NCBI GenBank assembly: GCA_903877165.1
Contig: CAIRCU010000010.1
Span: forward strand, 1 to 33,666
DNA length: 33,666 bases
Reading direction: 5' to 3'
From: Methanobacteriota archaeon
Lineage (GTDB): Archaea > Thermoplasmatota > E2 > DHVEG-1
How positions within the stretch are numbered: the stretch's first letter is position 1; the number at the start of each line of letters is the position of its first letter. Below are positions 24,858 to 31,935 of the stretch, piece by piece. A program made the position numbers and the translations under genes. Under the pieces are notes generated by a model. The model was not told the DNA's origin. It saw nothing but the letters and a program-made list of their open reading frames with translations, and did not search any database.

Positions 24858-24885
24858 AATCCATCCACGGTATCAACCCTTGAAC

Positions 24886-25494
24886 ATGCTCTCAGCCACC
24901 GAGGGAACCACCGCCGTCCAATTCGCCCGCAAGACCGTCGCCAGCACCGTACAGCATCAGATGCACGCAACCCAAAACCTGACGAAGATATTCCAGGAGA
25001 AACATGGCGTGTTCGTAACCCTGCACACCCATCCGAACAACGAGTTGCGCGGCTGCATTGGCATCCCCTACCCGGAGCTCCGGCTCAAAGACGCCCTCAT
25101 CGAAGCCGCCCGCTCCGTCACCCACGACCCGCGCTTCCCGCCCCTCGAACCCGAAGAGCTTGACCACATCATTGTCGAAGTCACGATCCTCTCCAGCCCC
25201 AAACCAGTCACAGCCGATTCCCCAAGAGAGTACCTCTCCAAGATTCAAGTCGGTCGCGACGGCCTCATCGTCGAGCAAGGAATCCGCAAAGGGCTCCTGC
25301 TCCCCCAAGTCCCGGTCGAAGAAGACTGGGACGTCGAAACCTTCCTGGGGTATACCTGCATGAAGGCCGGACTGTCCGCTGACGCTTGGGTCATGCCAAA
25401 TACCAAAATCTACTCTTTCACCGGACAGATCTTCACCGAACAAACCCCCAACGGACCCATCCAGGAGAAGCATCTGAATGGAACTGTGCATTGA
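24886..25494 (+). CDS. AMMECR1 domain protein
   Basis: This 202-residue protein is an AMMECR1 family member (COG2078). The hallmark LRGCIG lies at about 54-59, after GVFVTLHTHPNNE, and is followed by LKDALIEAARSVTHDPRFPPL and a VEVTILSSPKP strand. The family is widespread in archaea and eukaryotes, and its biochemical role is unsettled. A TTG six bases upstream is in frame, but the ATG at 24886 suits a leaderless transcript behind the T/A-rich element at 24851-24860. The stop codon lies 17 bases inside the dihydroorotase gene, so the two are co-transcribed. No membrane segment or signal peptide is seen. Confidence 0.93.
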   Translation: MLSATEGTTAVQFARKTVASTVQHQMHATQNLTKIFQEKHGVFVTLHTHPNNELRGCIGIPYPELRLKDALIEAARSVTHDPRFPPLEPEELDHIIVEVTILSSPKPVTADSPREYLSKIQVGRDGLIVEQGIRKGLLLPQVPVEEDWDVETFLGYTCMKAGLSADAWVMPNTKIYSFTGQIFTEQTPNGPIQEKHLNGTVH

Positions 25495-26785
25495 GGGGAA
25501 AATCTTCCGAAACGGCGCCTTTGAGTCCGCCTGCATCGGGATTACTAACGGTAAGATCGCCGCCATCAAAAAAACCCTCACAGCGGATTCCCATCTCAAC
25601 GTTGGCTCCCGCGTGCTTCTCCCCGGCGGCATCGACCTTCACGTCCATTTCCGCGACCCAGGCAACCCGAAAAAAGAAGACTTCCAGACCGGCTCCACTG
25701 CAGCGGCCTTCGGTGGCATCACCACCATTTTTGACATGCCCAATACAAGTCCGCCAACCACGAGCCTACCGCTGCTTCAAGAGAAACAACGGACGGCGAA
25801 CGCACGCAGCCTCGTCGACTTCGGCATCTACGCGGCCGTCACCGAAGACAACCTCCGGCACATCCCCGCTTTAGCACCGAGGTGCGCAGGCTTCAAGATC
25901 TTCCTTGGTAGCAGTACGAACATCGGCTCCCTACCCAGCCCTCTTCTCAAGCAAGCACTCGAAGCCATACGGCCAACCAAGACACGCACGTTTATCCACG
26001 CGGAGGACGAACGCTGTCTCAGTCACTATGCCGGACCGGAAGAAAACCTCATGGACCACAACCGCCGACGGCCCGCGCGCTGCGAGGAGACCGCCATCCA
26101 TTCTGTTCTCTCCACGGATGTCGAGACCCCTGTGCATATCTGCCATTTATCGTCCCAGGATGGTCTCGCAGCACTGACCCAGCATCCCTCGTCTATCACA
26201 GTCGGCGTCACGCCCCATCATCTTCTCTTGGATGCTGCCGTGGACAGCAGACATCCCACATGGTATAAGGTCAACCCGCCACTCAGATCGCCTGTCGATC
26301 GCGAGGCGATATGGACTGCCATGACCCAGGGTGATGTCGATATCCTCGAGTCCGACCATGCACCGCATACCCTTGATGAGAAAGATATGGAGTTCGGGAA
26401 AGCACCCTCTGGGATGCCAGGGGTGGAGACGATGTACCCGCTTTTCCTCGCGCTGGTGAAGCAGGAGCGTCTCGGCCTTGCGCGGCTCCTGTCGTTGCTC
26501 TGCGAGCGGCCTGCGGACCTCGCTGGACTGCCGAAGGGCCGTCTTGAGGTCAACCGAGACGCTGATATTGTTGTCGTCGATTTCAAAGCGCTCACGAGGA
26601 TTTCAGCGGAGCGATTGCACTCTCGATGCGGCTGGACTGTGTTTGAAGACCGCCAAGCAATCTTCCCCTCCGCGGTCTTTCTCCGCGGCGAGCAGATTGT
26701 GGACGGGATGCAGCTACTTGGCTCACCAGGCTCTGGATGCTGTGTGACGAGGCAAGACCAGGATAGCAAAGAGGGAGACGCGTGA
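25478..26785 (+). CDS. pyrC: dihydroorotase
   Basis: Dihydroorotase (EC 3.5.2.3) closes carbamoyl-aspartate to dihydroorotate in pyrimidine synthesis. This 435-residue form is of the amidohydrolase type. The metal site is complete: HVHFRDPG with His55 and His57, Lys140 in FKIFLGSS as the likely carbamylated lysine, His174 in TFIHAED, His220/His223 in VHICHLSS, and Asp293 in ESDHAPHT. GMPGVETMYPL and KGRLEVNRDADIVVVD near the end are also typical. The ATG is preceded by AGGAG and lies inside the AMMECR1 gene. Its stop overlaps the next gene by four bases (GTGA). Base composition changes inside the gene, from C-rich on the coding strand in the first half to G-rich near the end. Confidence 0.95.
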   Translation: MELCIEGKIFRNGAFESACIGITNGKIAAIKKTLTADSHLNVGSRVLLPGGIDLHVHFRDPGNPKKEDFQTGSTAAAFGGITTIFDMPNTSPPTTSLPLLQEKQRTANARSLVDFGIYAAVTEDNLRHIPALAPRCAGFKIFLGSSTNIGSLPSPLLKQALEAIRPTKTRTFIHAEDERCLSHYAGPEENLMDHNRRRPARCEETAIHSVLSTDVETPVHICHLSSQDGLAALTQHPSSITVGVTPHHLLLDAAVDSRHPTWYKVNPPLRSPVDREAIWTAMTQGDVDILESDHAPHTLDEKDMEFGKAPSGMPGVETMYPLFLALVKQERLGLARLLSLLCERPADLAGLPKGRLEVNRDADIVVVDFKALTRISAERLHSRCGWTVFEDRQAIFPSAVFLRGEQIVDGMQLLGSPGSGCCVTRQDQDSKEGDA

Positions 26786-27573
26786 AGGAAGCAGTGAAGG
26801 AACTCGCTTTGCGGGTGGTGAATCAGATCACGACCCGGGTTCGTCGTGAGCAGCGGCAACATTTTCATCAGATGGGTCGTCAGATTGGCATCGGGGCGGA
26901 TGGGACGCCGACGTCCCACATTGATAAGGTCGCTGAGGACGTCGCTCTTCGTCTGTTGAAGCGTTCGAAGACGCCGGTGAACCTCTGTAGTGAGGAAATC
27001 GGCGTTGTCGATGTCGGCGGGGAGTACACGTTTGTGTTGGATCCGGTGGATGGGACTCGGAACGCGTATCGCGGGATCCCGTTTTTTTCGGTGTCCTTGG
27101 CGGTGGGGCGGTCGCGGATTAGCGATTGCGAGTTCGGTGTCGTCCGGAATATCCCGACGGGGGACGTGTTTCTGGCTGAGAAGGGGAAGGGCGCGTTCTT
27201 GAATGGGGTGCAGATTCGGACGTGCGATGTGCCGTCGAAGGATATGGTGTCGTCGGTTTCACTGGGGCGGAGTGCGACGAAGCATTCGTCTGTGCTTGCG
27301 CAGCGGCAGAACCATCGGTCGTTTGGAGCTGCGTCGCTTGAGATGTGTCTGGTGGCGAGCGGCGCGTTGGATTATTATCTGGTGGGTCAGCCTCGGATGC
27401 GGGTGGTGGATATCGCTGCTGGGACGTTGATTGTACGGGAGGCAGGCGGATATGTCAGGACGATGTCTGGAGAGGAGTTGGATATGGAGTTTTCTGTGAC
27501 GGAGCGGACGAGTATGGTCGCCGCGTGTTCCGAGTCGCTTGTACGTGAGCTTCTCCGGGAGGCAAAGGCATAA
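26782..27573 (+). CDS. inositol monophosphatase / fructose-1,6-bisphosphatase family enzyme
   Basis: This 263-residue protein is of the archaeal IMPase/FBPase family (SuhB-like; EC 3.1.3.25 and/or 3.1.3.11). These Mg-dependent phosphatases often act both on inositol phosphates and on fructose 1,6-bisphosphate. The metal-binding set is present: SEEIG near 70-74, LDPVDGTRNAYRGIPFFSVSLAV with Asp87 and Asp90, and RMRVVDIAAGTLIVREAGG with Asp210. The preceding segment GTPTSHIDKVAED with Asp48 is also typical. The start is GTG, overlapping the pyrC stop by four bases, so it is translated with pyrC. Substrate use cannot be read from sequence; with ppsA nearby, a gluconeogenic FBPase role is plausible. 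Confidence 0.9.
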   Translation: MKEAVKELALRVVNQITTRVRREQRQHFHQMGRQIGIGADGTPTSHIDKVAEDVALRLLKRSKTPVNLCSEEIGVVDVGGEYTFVLDPVDGTRNAYRGIPFFSVSLAVGRSRISDCEFGVVRNIPTGDVFLAEKGKGAFLNGVQIRTCDVPSKDMVSSVSLGRSATKHSSVLAQRQNHRSFGAASLEMCLVASGALDYYLVGQPRMRVVDIAAGTLIVREAGGYVRTMSGEELDMEFSVTERTSMVAACSESLVRELLREAKA

Positions 27574-27637
27574 ATAGCCGGGGTTTTCTCGGGAAGGGTA
27601 TGCGTCTTGGATTATGGAGTTGTGGGGTGAAGCGACG

Positions 27638-28189
27638 ATGCGGGTCTTGGTGAGCATCACGGGTGCCTCCGGGAGTATCTACGGGGTTCGGCTCGTGGAG
27701 GAACTGGTGAAGGCGAGGCATGAGGTGTTCTTGATTGTCTCGGAGACGGCGCGGCCGATCCTTGAGTTTGAGACGAAGTACACCGCGAAGCAGGTGGAAG
27801 GCCTTGTTTCGAAGGTGTATGCGAACGAGGATCTGTGGGCTGGGCCGGCGAGCGGGACGTTTCCTCTGGATGCGATGGTGGTCGCGCCGTGCAGCATGAA
27901 GACGTTGTCCGCAGTTGCGCATGGGTTTGAGGATACCTTGACGGCGCGGGCCGCGAGCTGTATGCTCAAGGAGGGCCGGACATTGATTTTGGTCGTCCGT
28001 GAGACGCCGCTGGACCTGCCTGGGGTCCGGAACCTGCTCTTGGCCAAGGAGAGTGGTGCGGTGATCCTGCCTGCGATGCCTGCGTTCTACCACAAGCCGA
28101 AGTCAGTGGATGATATGGTGTCGTTCGTGGTGGGCAAGATCCTTGATCAGCTGCGTATCAAGCATACGTTGTACAAGCCATGGAAATAG
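27638..28189 (+). CDS. ubiX: flavin prenyltransferase UbiX
   Basis: UbiX (EC 2.5.1.129) joins a dimethylallyl group to FMN, giving the prenyl-FMN cofactor that UbiD-type decarboxylases need. The 183-residue length is normal. Motifs are ITGASGSIYGVRLVEEL at about 7-23, VVAPCSMKTLSAVAHG at about 81-96, LVVRETPLDL at about 118-127 with Arg121, and ILPAMPAFYHKP near 143. I use the ATG at 27638 because GGGGTGA precedes it by seven bases; an in-frame ATG at 27614 would add eight residues. No UbiD gene lies in the window, which is common since the two need not be adjacent. The zinc-ribbon membrane protein gene follows 49 bases on. Confidence 0.94.
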   Translation: MRVLVSITGASGSIYGVRLVEELVKARHEVFLIVSETARPILEFETKYTAKQVEGLVSKVYANEDLWAGPASGTFPLDAMVVAPCSMKTLSAVAHGFEDTLTARAASCMLKEGRTLILVVRETPLDLPGVRNLLLAKESGAVILPAMPAFYHKPKSVDDMVSFVVGKILDQLRIKHTLYKPWK

Positions 28190-28238
28190 TTAAGTAATAT
28201 GGGCTCCATCCTTTTGCTGTTGTATCCGGTGTGAAAAC

Positions 28239-28745
28239 GTGACGATTAAGGCGTGTCCGCGGTGCGGCAGTCAACGGATTTTCATGGGGACGCTCAAGGG
28301 CGGCGTTATCTACGGGTTGACCTCATGGAAGATGCAGTGCCGGGACTGCGGGTACCAGGGGCAGCCGCTGCTGTTCGATACGCAGGAGGAGTACGAGAAG
28401 TTCACGGAGAGCCTCGCCTTACCGGTGGGACAGACCCCTGTGGAGGAGGTTGAGGGCGAGCAGCCGGATGCCCGCATCGTGGATCTGCTGGAGCACACCC
28501 CGGAGCACGAGGAGCGGCCGGAGGCAGAGGAGAAGAGCTGGCGGCTGGAGATCGCCATTTCGCTTGTGGTCGGGATCGTCATCACGGCACTGGAGATTCC
28601 TTCGTTCATTCAAGAGATGGCGGTGCTGACCGCGATTTTATACATCTTTTTCTACGTGGTCCTGGTGTCGGTCGTGACGCTCGCGGCCATCATCGTGATC
28701 GAGTACATCTATAGAAGTCTGCGTAAGTCGTCTGCGAAAAAATGA
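28239..28745 (+). CDS. zinc-ribbon membrane protein
   Basis: No named family recognised. The 168-residue protein begins with a zinc ribbon, Cys6-Pro-Arg-Cys9 and Cys34-Arg-Asp-Cys37, in the pattern ACPRCGS..MQCRDCGYQGQPL. An acidic linker runs from about 46 to 100, then two membrane segments at about 103-121 and 127-157, and a short basic tail. The topology suggests that the zinc ribbon faces the cytosol. The start is GTG with a GGTGTGA stretch just upstream. Its position after ubiX suggests co-transcription, but nothing links the functions. Its stop lies nine bases from the stop of the convergent guaA glutaminase gene. Confidence 0.8.
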   Translation: MTIKACPRCGSQRIFMGTLKGGVIYGLTSWKMQCRDCGYQGQPLLFDTQEEYEKFTESLALPVGQTPVEEVEGEQPDARIVDLLEHTPEHEERPEAEEKSWRLEIAISLVVGIVITALEIPSFIQEMAVLTAILYIFFYVVLVSVVTLAAIIVIEYIYRSLRKSSAKK

Positions 28746-28754
28746 GGCGGGGCC

Positions 28755-29327
28755 TTAGGTTTTTTTACAGATGTCGATGAAGTTCTGGAAGATATGTTCC
28801 CCGTACTGGGTGTGTTCGACTTCGGGGTGGAACTGCAGGCCGTAGAAGGGTTTTTCCTTATGGCGCATGGCTTGGATCTTGCAGGTCTCGCTTTCTGCGA
28901 GGTGAAGGAAGCCAGTGGGGAGTCTGGTGACTTCGTCGTTGTGCGACTCCCAGACGATGGACTGCTTCGGCACACCGGCAAGTAAGGGGTCTTCTTTGAG
29001 AATAGTGAGTTCGATCTTCCCGAACTCAGGGATGGTGGACGGTTTCACTTCGCCGCCGTAGAACCGGGCCATGAACTGGTGTCCCGCGCAGATCCCGAGG
29101 ATCGGGAACGAGGCTTTCTCGAAGTACTCCGCGCAGTTGCCGAGCGGGCTGTCCAGGCCGATGCGGGGTGCGCCTCCGGAGAGCACCAGGCCGTCAATGC
29201 CATCTTTTGTTAGTTCGGAGAAGGGTGTGGTGTTCGGGACGATCTTCGTGCCTACCTCGAGGTCGCGCAGCGTGCGCCATTCACGGTGCGTCCATTGTCC
29301 GCCGTTGTCGACGACGTAGATGTTCAT
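28755..29327 (-). CDS. guaAA: GMP synthase glutaminase subunit
   Basis: In many archaea GMP synthase (EC 6.3.5.2) is split, and this is the class I glutamine amidotransferase subunit that gives ammonia to the synthetase subunit. The family start IYVVDNGGQWTHREWRTLRDL is present. The catalytic triad is the nucleophile Cys in ILGICAGHQ (residue 80 from the chosen start), His in LQFHPEV (residue 167) and the Glu two residues later. I use the ATG at 29327, which overlaps the stop of the synthetase gene as ATGA; an ATG six bases upstream is equally in frame. The overlap couples it to the synthetase subunit upstream. The length of 190 residues matches the family. Confidence 0.95.
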   Translation of the reverse strand: MNIYVVDNGGQWTHREWRTLRDLEVGTKIVPNTTPFSELTKDGIDGLVLSGGAPRIGLDSPLGNCAEYFEKASFPILGICAGHQFMARFYGGEVKPSTIPEFGKIELTILKEDPLLAGVPKQSIVWESHNDEVTRLPTGFLHLAESETCKIQAMRHKEKPFYGLQFHPEVEHTQYGEHIFQNFIDICKKT

Positions 29328-30271
29328 TCCCATTCCACGGTCCCGGGCGGCTTGTTGGTGACGTCGTAGACGATGCGGTTCACCTTCGCCCCCATTGTAT
29401 TCGTGATCTTCGTGGAGATCCGGTCGAGGACGTCGTGTGGGATGTCGCTGTAGGCCGCGGTCATGGCGTCGATGCTCTGGACGCTGCGGATCGCGATCGT
29501 ATAGCCGTACGCACGCTTGTCGCCATGCACGCCCACGGTTTTTATCGGAATGAGGACTGCGAAGTACTGCCAGGGCATCTCCATTTGGTTCTTCTCGACT
29601 GCGTGTTCGATTTCTCTTTCGACGATGTCGCAGGCCTCGCGGACGATTTCTGCACGTTCTTTGGTCGCGGCGCCGATGATCCTGATGGCAAGGCCGGGTC
29701 CAGGGAACGGCTGGCGTTCCGCGACCGGGACGTTGAGGGTGCGGGCGACCTTGCGGACCTCGTCTTTATAGAGGTCTCGGAGTGGTTCGACGAGGGTTAG
29801 ATGCATTTTCTCTGGGAGGCCGCCGACGTTGTGGTGGCTTTTTATCGTGTCTCGGAGTGCGCCGCCGGATTCGATCCAGTCCGGGGCTATGGTGCCTTGG
29901 ACGAGGGTGGTGATGTTTTCTTCTTTGGCGACGCGTTCGAAGATGTGGATGAATTTCTCCCCGATGATCTTGCGTTTCTTCTCCGGGTCTTCGATGTCGG
30001 CTAAGGCCTGGTAATATTCTTCGCTGGCGTCGACGAACCTGGTGTTCAGCCCCATGTCCTTCATTATCTGGACGACGAACTTTGATTCGTCTTTGCGCAT
30101 GTAGCCGGTGTCGACGTGGACGGCGATGAGGTCTTTTCCGATTGCTCGATGTACGAGGGCTGCGCAGACGGTGCTATCGACGCCGCCGGAGAACGCGATG
30201 AGGGCTTTCCCATGGATCTTTGTCTTTAAATCTGCAATGGTTTCTGTGATGAATTTCTCGGCGTTGAACAT
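29324..30271 (-). CDS. guaAB: GMP synthase ATP-pyrophosphatase subunit
   Basis: This 315-residue protein is the synthetase subunit of split GMP synthase. It adenylates XMP and swaps the oxygen for ammonia from the glutaminase subunit, giving GMP. The PP-loop IAFSGGVDSTVCAALVHRA has SGGVDS at 28-33. Other family segments are HVDTGYMRKDE, TLVQGTIAPDWIESGG, KSHHNVGGLPEKM, ERQPFPGPGLAIRIIG, and the C-terminal DVTNKPPGTVEWE that closes over the nucleotide. The ATG shares one base with the purE stop (TGATG), and its stop overlaps the glutaminase start, so the three genes form a tightly coupled purine operon. Confidence 0.96.
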   Translation of the reverse strand: MFNAEKFITETIADLKTKIHGKALIAFSGGVDSTVCAALVHRAIGKDLIAVHVDTGYMRKDESKFVVQIMKDMGLNTRFVDASEEYYQALADIEDPEKKRKIIGEKFIHIFERVAKEENITTLVQGTIAPDWIESGGALRDTIKSHHNVGGLPEKMHLTLVEPLRDLYKDEVRKVARTLNVPVAERQPFPGPGLAIRIIGAATKERAEIVREACDIVEREIEHAVEKNQMEMPWQYFAVLIPIKTVGVHGDKRAYGYTIAIRSVQSIDAMTAAYSDIPHDVLDRISTKITNTMGAKVNRIVYDVTNKPPGTVEWE

Positions 30272-30729
30272 CAGGCACCCTTGTTGGAGGCGATGATCTC
30301 TTCTTTCATGTGTTTTCGGTAGTCCTCCATTTTCTTCTTGAGCGTCTTGTTGGAAAGCGCGAGGATTTCAATAGCGAGGAGGGCGGCGTTGTCGCCGCGG
30401 TCCAGGCCGACGGCTGCGACGGGGACGCCGGGCGGCATCTGGATAATGGAGAGGATGGCGTCGAGGTTGACTTTGCCGCTGACCGGGATGCCGATGACGG
30501 GTTTGGTGGTGTGTGCGGCGATGGTCCCGGGGAGTGCGGCGGCGAGTCCGGCGACGCCGATGAAGAGGTCCGCGGTGCTCTGTGTCACGATTTTCTGGAC
30601 GTACTCAGGGGTGCGGTGTGCGGAGGCGATGGTGAGTTCGTAGTCGACCTTGAAGTCGTCGAGGATTTTCTGGGCTTTCTCTGCGACCGGCATGTCAGAC
30701 TTCGACCCGAGAATAATATGGACTTTCAT
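30271..30729 (-). CDS. purE: PurE, AIR carboxylase / N5-CAIR mutase
   Basis: PurE makes carboxyaminoimidazole ribonucleotide in purine synthesis, either by rearranging N5-CAIR (EC 5.4.99.18) or by carboxylating AIR directly. The 152-residue protein has the phosphate loop [11 protein letters not shown] at about 6-16, SAHRTPE with the catalytic His near 39, [17 protein letters not shown] and [22 protein letters not shown]. The motifs look like class I enzymes, which use N5-CAIR; no purK is in the window to confirm it. I use the ATG at 30729, close to the expected transcription start behind a TATA-like box; the in-frame TTG at 30741 is weaker. It is the first gene of the operon with the two GMP synthase subunits. 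Confidence 0.94.
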   Translation of the reverse strand: MKVHIILGSKSDMPVAEKAQKILDDFKVDYELTIASAHRTPEYVQKIVTQSTADLFIGVAGLAAALPGTIAAHTTKPVIGIPVSGKVNLDAILSIIQMPPGVPVAAVGLDRGDNAALLAIEILALSNKTLKKKMEDYRKHMKEEIIASNKGA

Positions 30730-30754
30730 AGATGCACACAAGACATCTTATTTC

Positions 30755-30765
30755 TGTATAAATAG
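30755..30765 (-). promoter_or_regulatory. TATA-like promoter of the purE operon
   Basis: On the minus strand CTATTTATACA lies about 30 bases before the purE ATG, so the transcript would begin only a few bases before the start codon. Confidence 0.5.
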
Positions 30766-30845
30766 TTTCGACCATAGGTTTTTCATCTATCAAATCATGA
30801 ATAGGAATATTATGCTTTCAGATTTTCTAATAAGATTAGTATTGG

Positions 30846-30853
30846 TTTTATAA
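30846..30853 (+). promoter_or_regulatory. TATA-like element of the beta-helix protein gene
   Basis: TTTTATAA lies about 60 bases before the ATG at 30913. The leader of about 35 bases would include the strong AGGGAGG site at 30898-30904. The surrounding DNA is A/T-rich, so other TATA-like stretches exist. Confidence 0.35.
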
Positions 30854-30912
30854 GCACTTAGAAAAGATTTAATAGATTCTTTAACATTTCTTTTATCAGG
30901 GAGGATTCTCCA

Positions 30913-31821
30913 ATGATGAAGAAATTGATGATAGTTGGGATTGTTTTCCTTTTCTCTTGTTCAAGTGTTCCATCTTCAACGTGCTTTAATGGAAAAATAG
31001 CTAAACCAGCCACAAGTGGGAATATCTTGTTCGTTGGTGGGAGTGGACCAGGGAATTACACGACCATCCAGGACGCGGTCAACGCCTCCGCCGATGGGGA
31101 TAAAGTGTTTGTCTATCAGAAAGCGTCACCGTATCAAGAAAATATTGTTATTAACAAATCAATCTCTTTGATTGGGGAAAATCTTCAGACATCAATCATC
31201 GCCCGAGATCATAACCATAGTACAATCCTCATACACCATGATTCAGTAGAAATAGTTGATTTAAATTTTCCTTTTTATAATTCAGTTGACGGTATTATTC
31301 ATTGTGAGAATTCCAATTTTATTAGAATATCTGGCTGTATTTTGATAGGCGCATCTGATGGCATAGAATTCTATAAGGTAAACAATTCTTGGATAACTCA
31401 AAATTCATTTCATCAATGCGGTATGACCTACACGATACATCTCGTGGAAAGCAACGGGAATACCATCGAAGAAAATACCTTTTGGCATAATGTACTCTCA
31501 GGAATTTTCATCGGGGAAAATTCAAGTAACAACCTTATTGATTTTAATAACGTAAATATCTCCACTAATTCAAATGATAATGGACTGGAGATAGAAAGAA
31601 ATGCCGGCGGAAACAATAGTATTCTTCATAATAATTTCCTTTGTAGTGTTTCTAGCGATGTCCGTTCACGTTGGTATGGAAATTACTATGAACATCGGAT
31701 AGGACATAACGCCAGGATCCTGTTCCTCTGTCCAAAAATCATCCTGCCGATTATTCTGATATATCCAGTAATCAATGTTGACTGGCATCCTGCTCAGAAG
31801 CCCTATGATATCCCGATATAG
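30913..31821 (+). CDS. secreted NosD-like parallel beta-helix protein
   Basis: A 302-residue exported protein with a signal peptide (about 1-25, KKLMIVGIVFLFS core). The segment ILFVGGSGPGNYTTIQDAVNAS opens a right-handed parallel beta-helix of the NosD/PbH1 type. Repeats such as NGNTIEENTFWHN, NSSNNLIDFNNV and NNSILHNNF follow to about residue 250. The C-terminal block ends in NVDWHPAQKPYDIPI, which I recall as a recurring ending in this family of archaeal proteins. It likely sits on the cell surface and may bind or cut polysaccharide; no catalytic site can be named. AGGGAGG lies eight bases before the ATG. The gene is strikingly A/T-rich compared with its neighbours, except for a GC-rich patch encoding the conserved opening segment. 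Confidence 0.82.
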   Translation: MMKKLMIVGIVFLFSCSSVPSSTCFNGKIAKPATSGNILFVGGSGPGNYTTIQDAVNASADGDKVFVYQKASPYQENIVINKSISLIGENLQTSIIARDHNHSTILIHHDSVEIVDLNFPFYNSVDGIIHCENSNFIRISGCILIGASDGIEFYKVNNSWITQNSFHQCGMTYTIHLVESNGNTIEENTFWHNVLSGIFIGENSSNNLIDFNNVNISTNSNDNGLEIERNAGGNNSILHNNFLCSVSSDVRSRWYGNYYEHRIGHNARILFLCPKIILPIILIYPVINVDWHPAQKPYDIPI

Positions 31822-31824
31822 AGT

Positions 31825-31859
31825 AAAGAAGAATAATCGTTGAGAACATCTTCTTTTTT
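31825..31859 (+). terminator. hairpin and T-run after the beta-helix gene
   Basis: AAAGAAGA pairs with TCTTCTTT over eight bases around a 16-base loop, starting three bases after the stop codon. The second arm runs into a row of T residues. Confidence 0.45.
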
Positions 31860-31880
31860 CCTGAAGAAATGGACAGCGTA

Positions 31881-31892
31881 AATTAATTATAG
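31881..31892 (+). promoter_or_regulatory. A/T-rich promoter-like element of topA
   Basis: AATTAATTATAG lies about 50 bases before the topA ATG. It would give a leader of about 20-25 bases; no clear ribosome-binding site is seen in it. Confidence 0.35.
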
Positions 31893-31935
31893 GGTCATTT
31901 CATGTAGGCATTCTCACACAGCCTTGGGCCGACTT

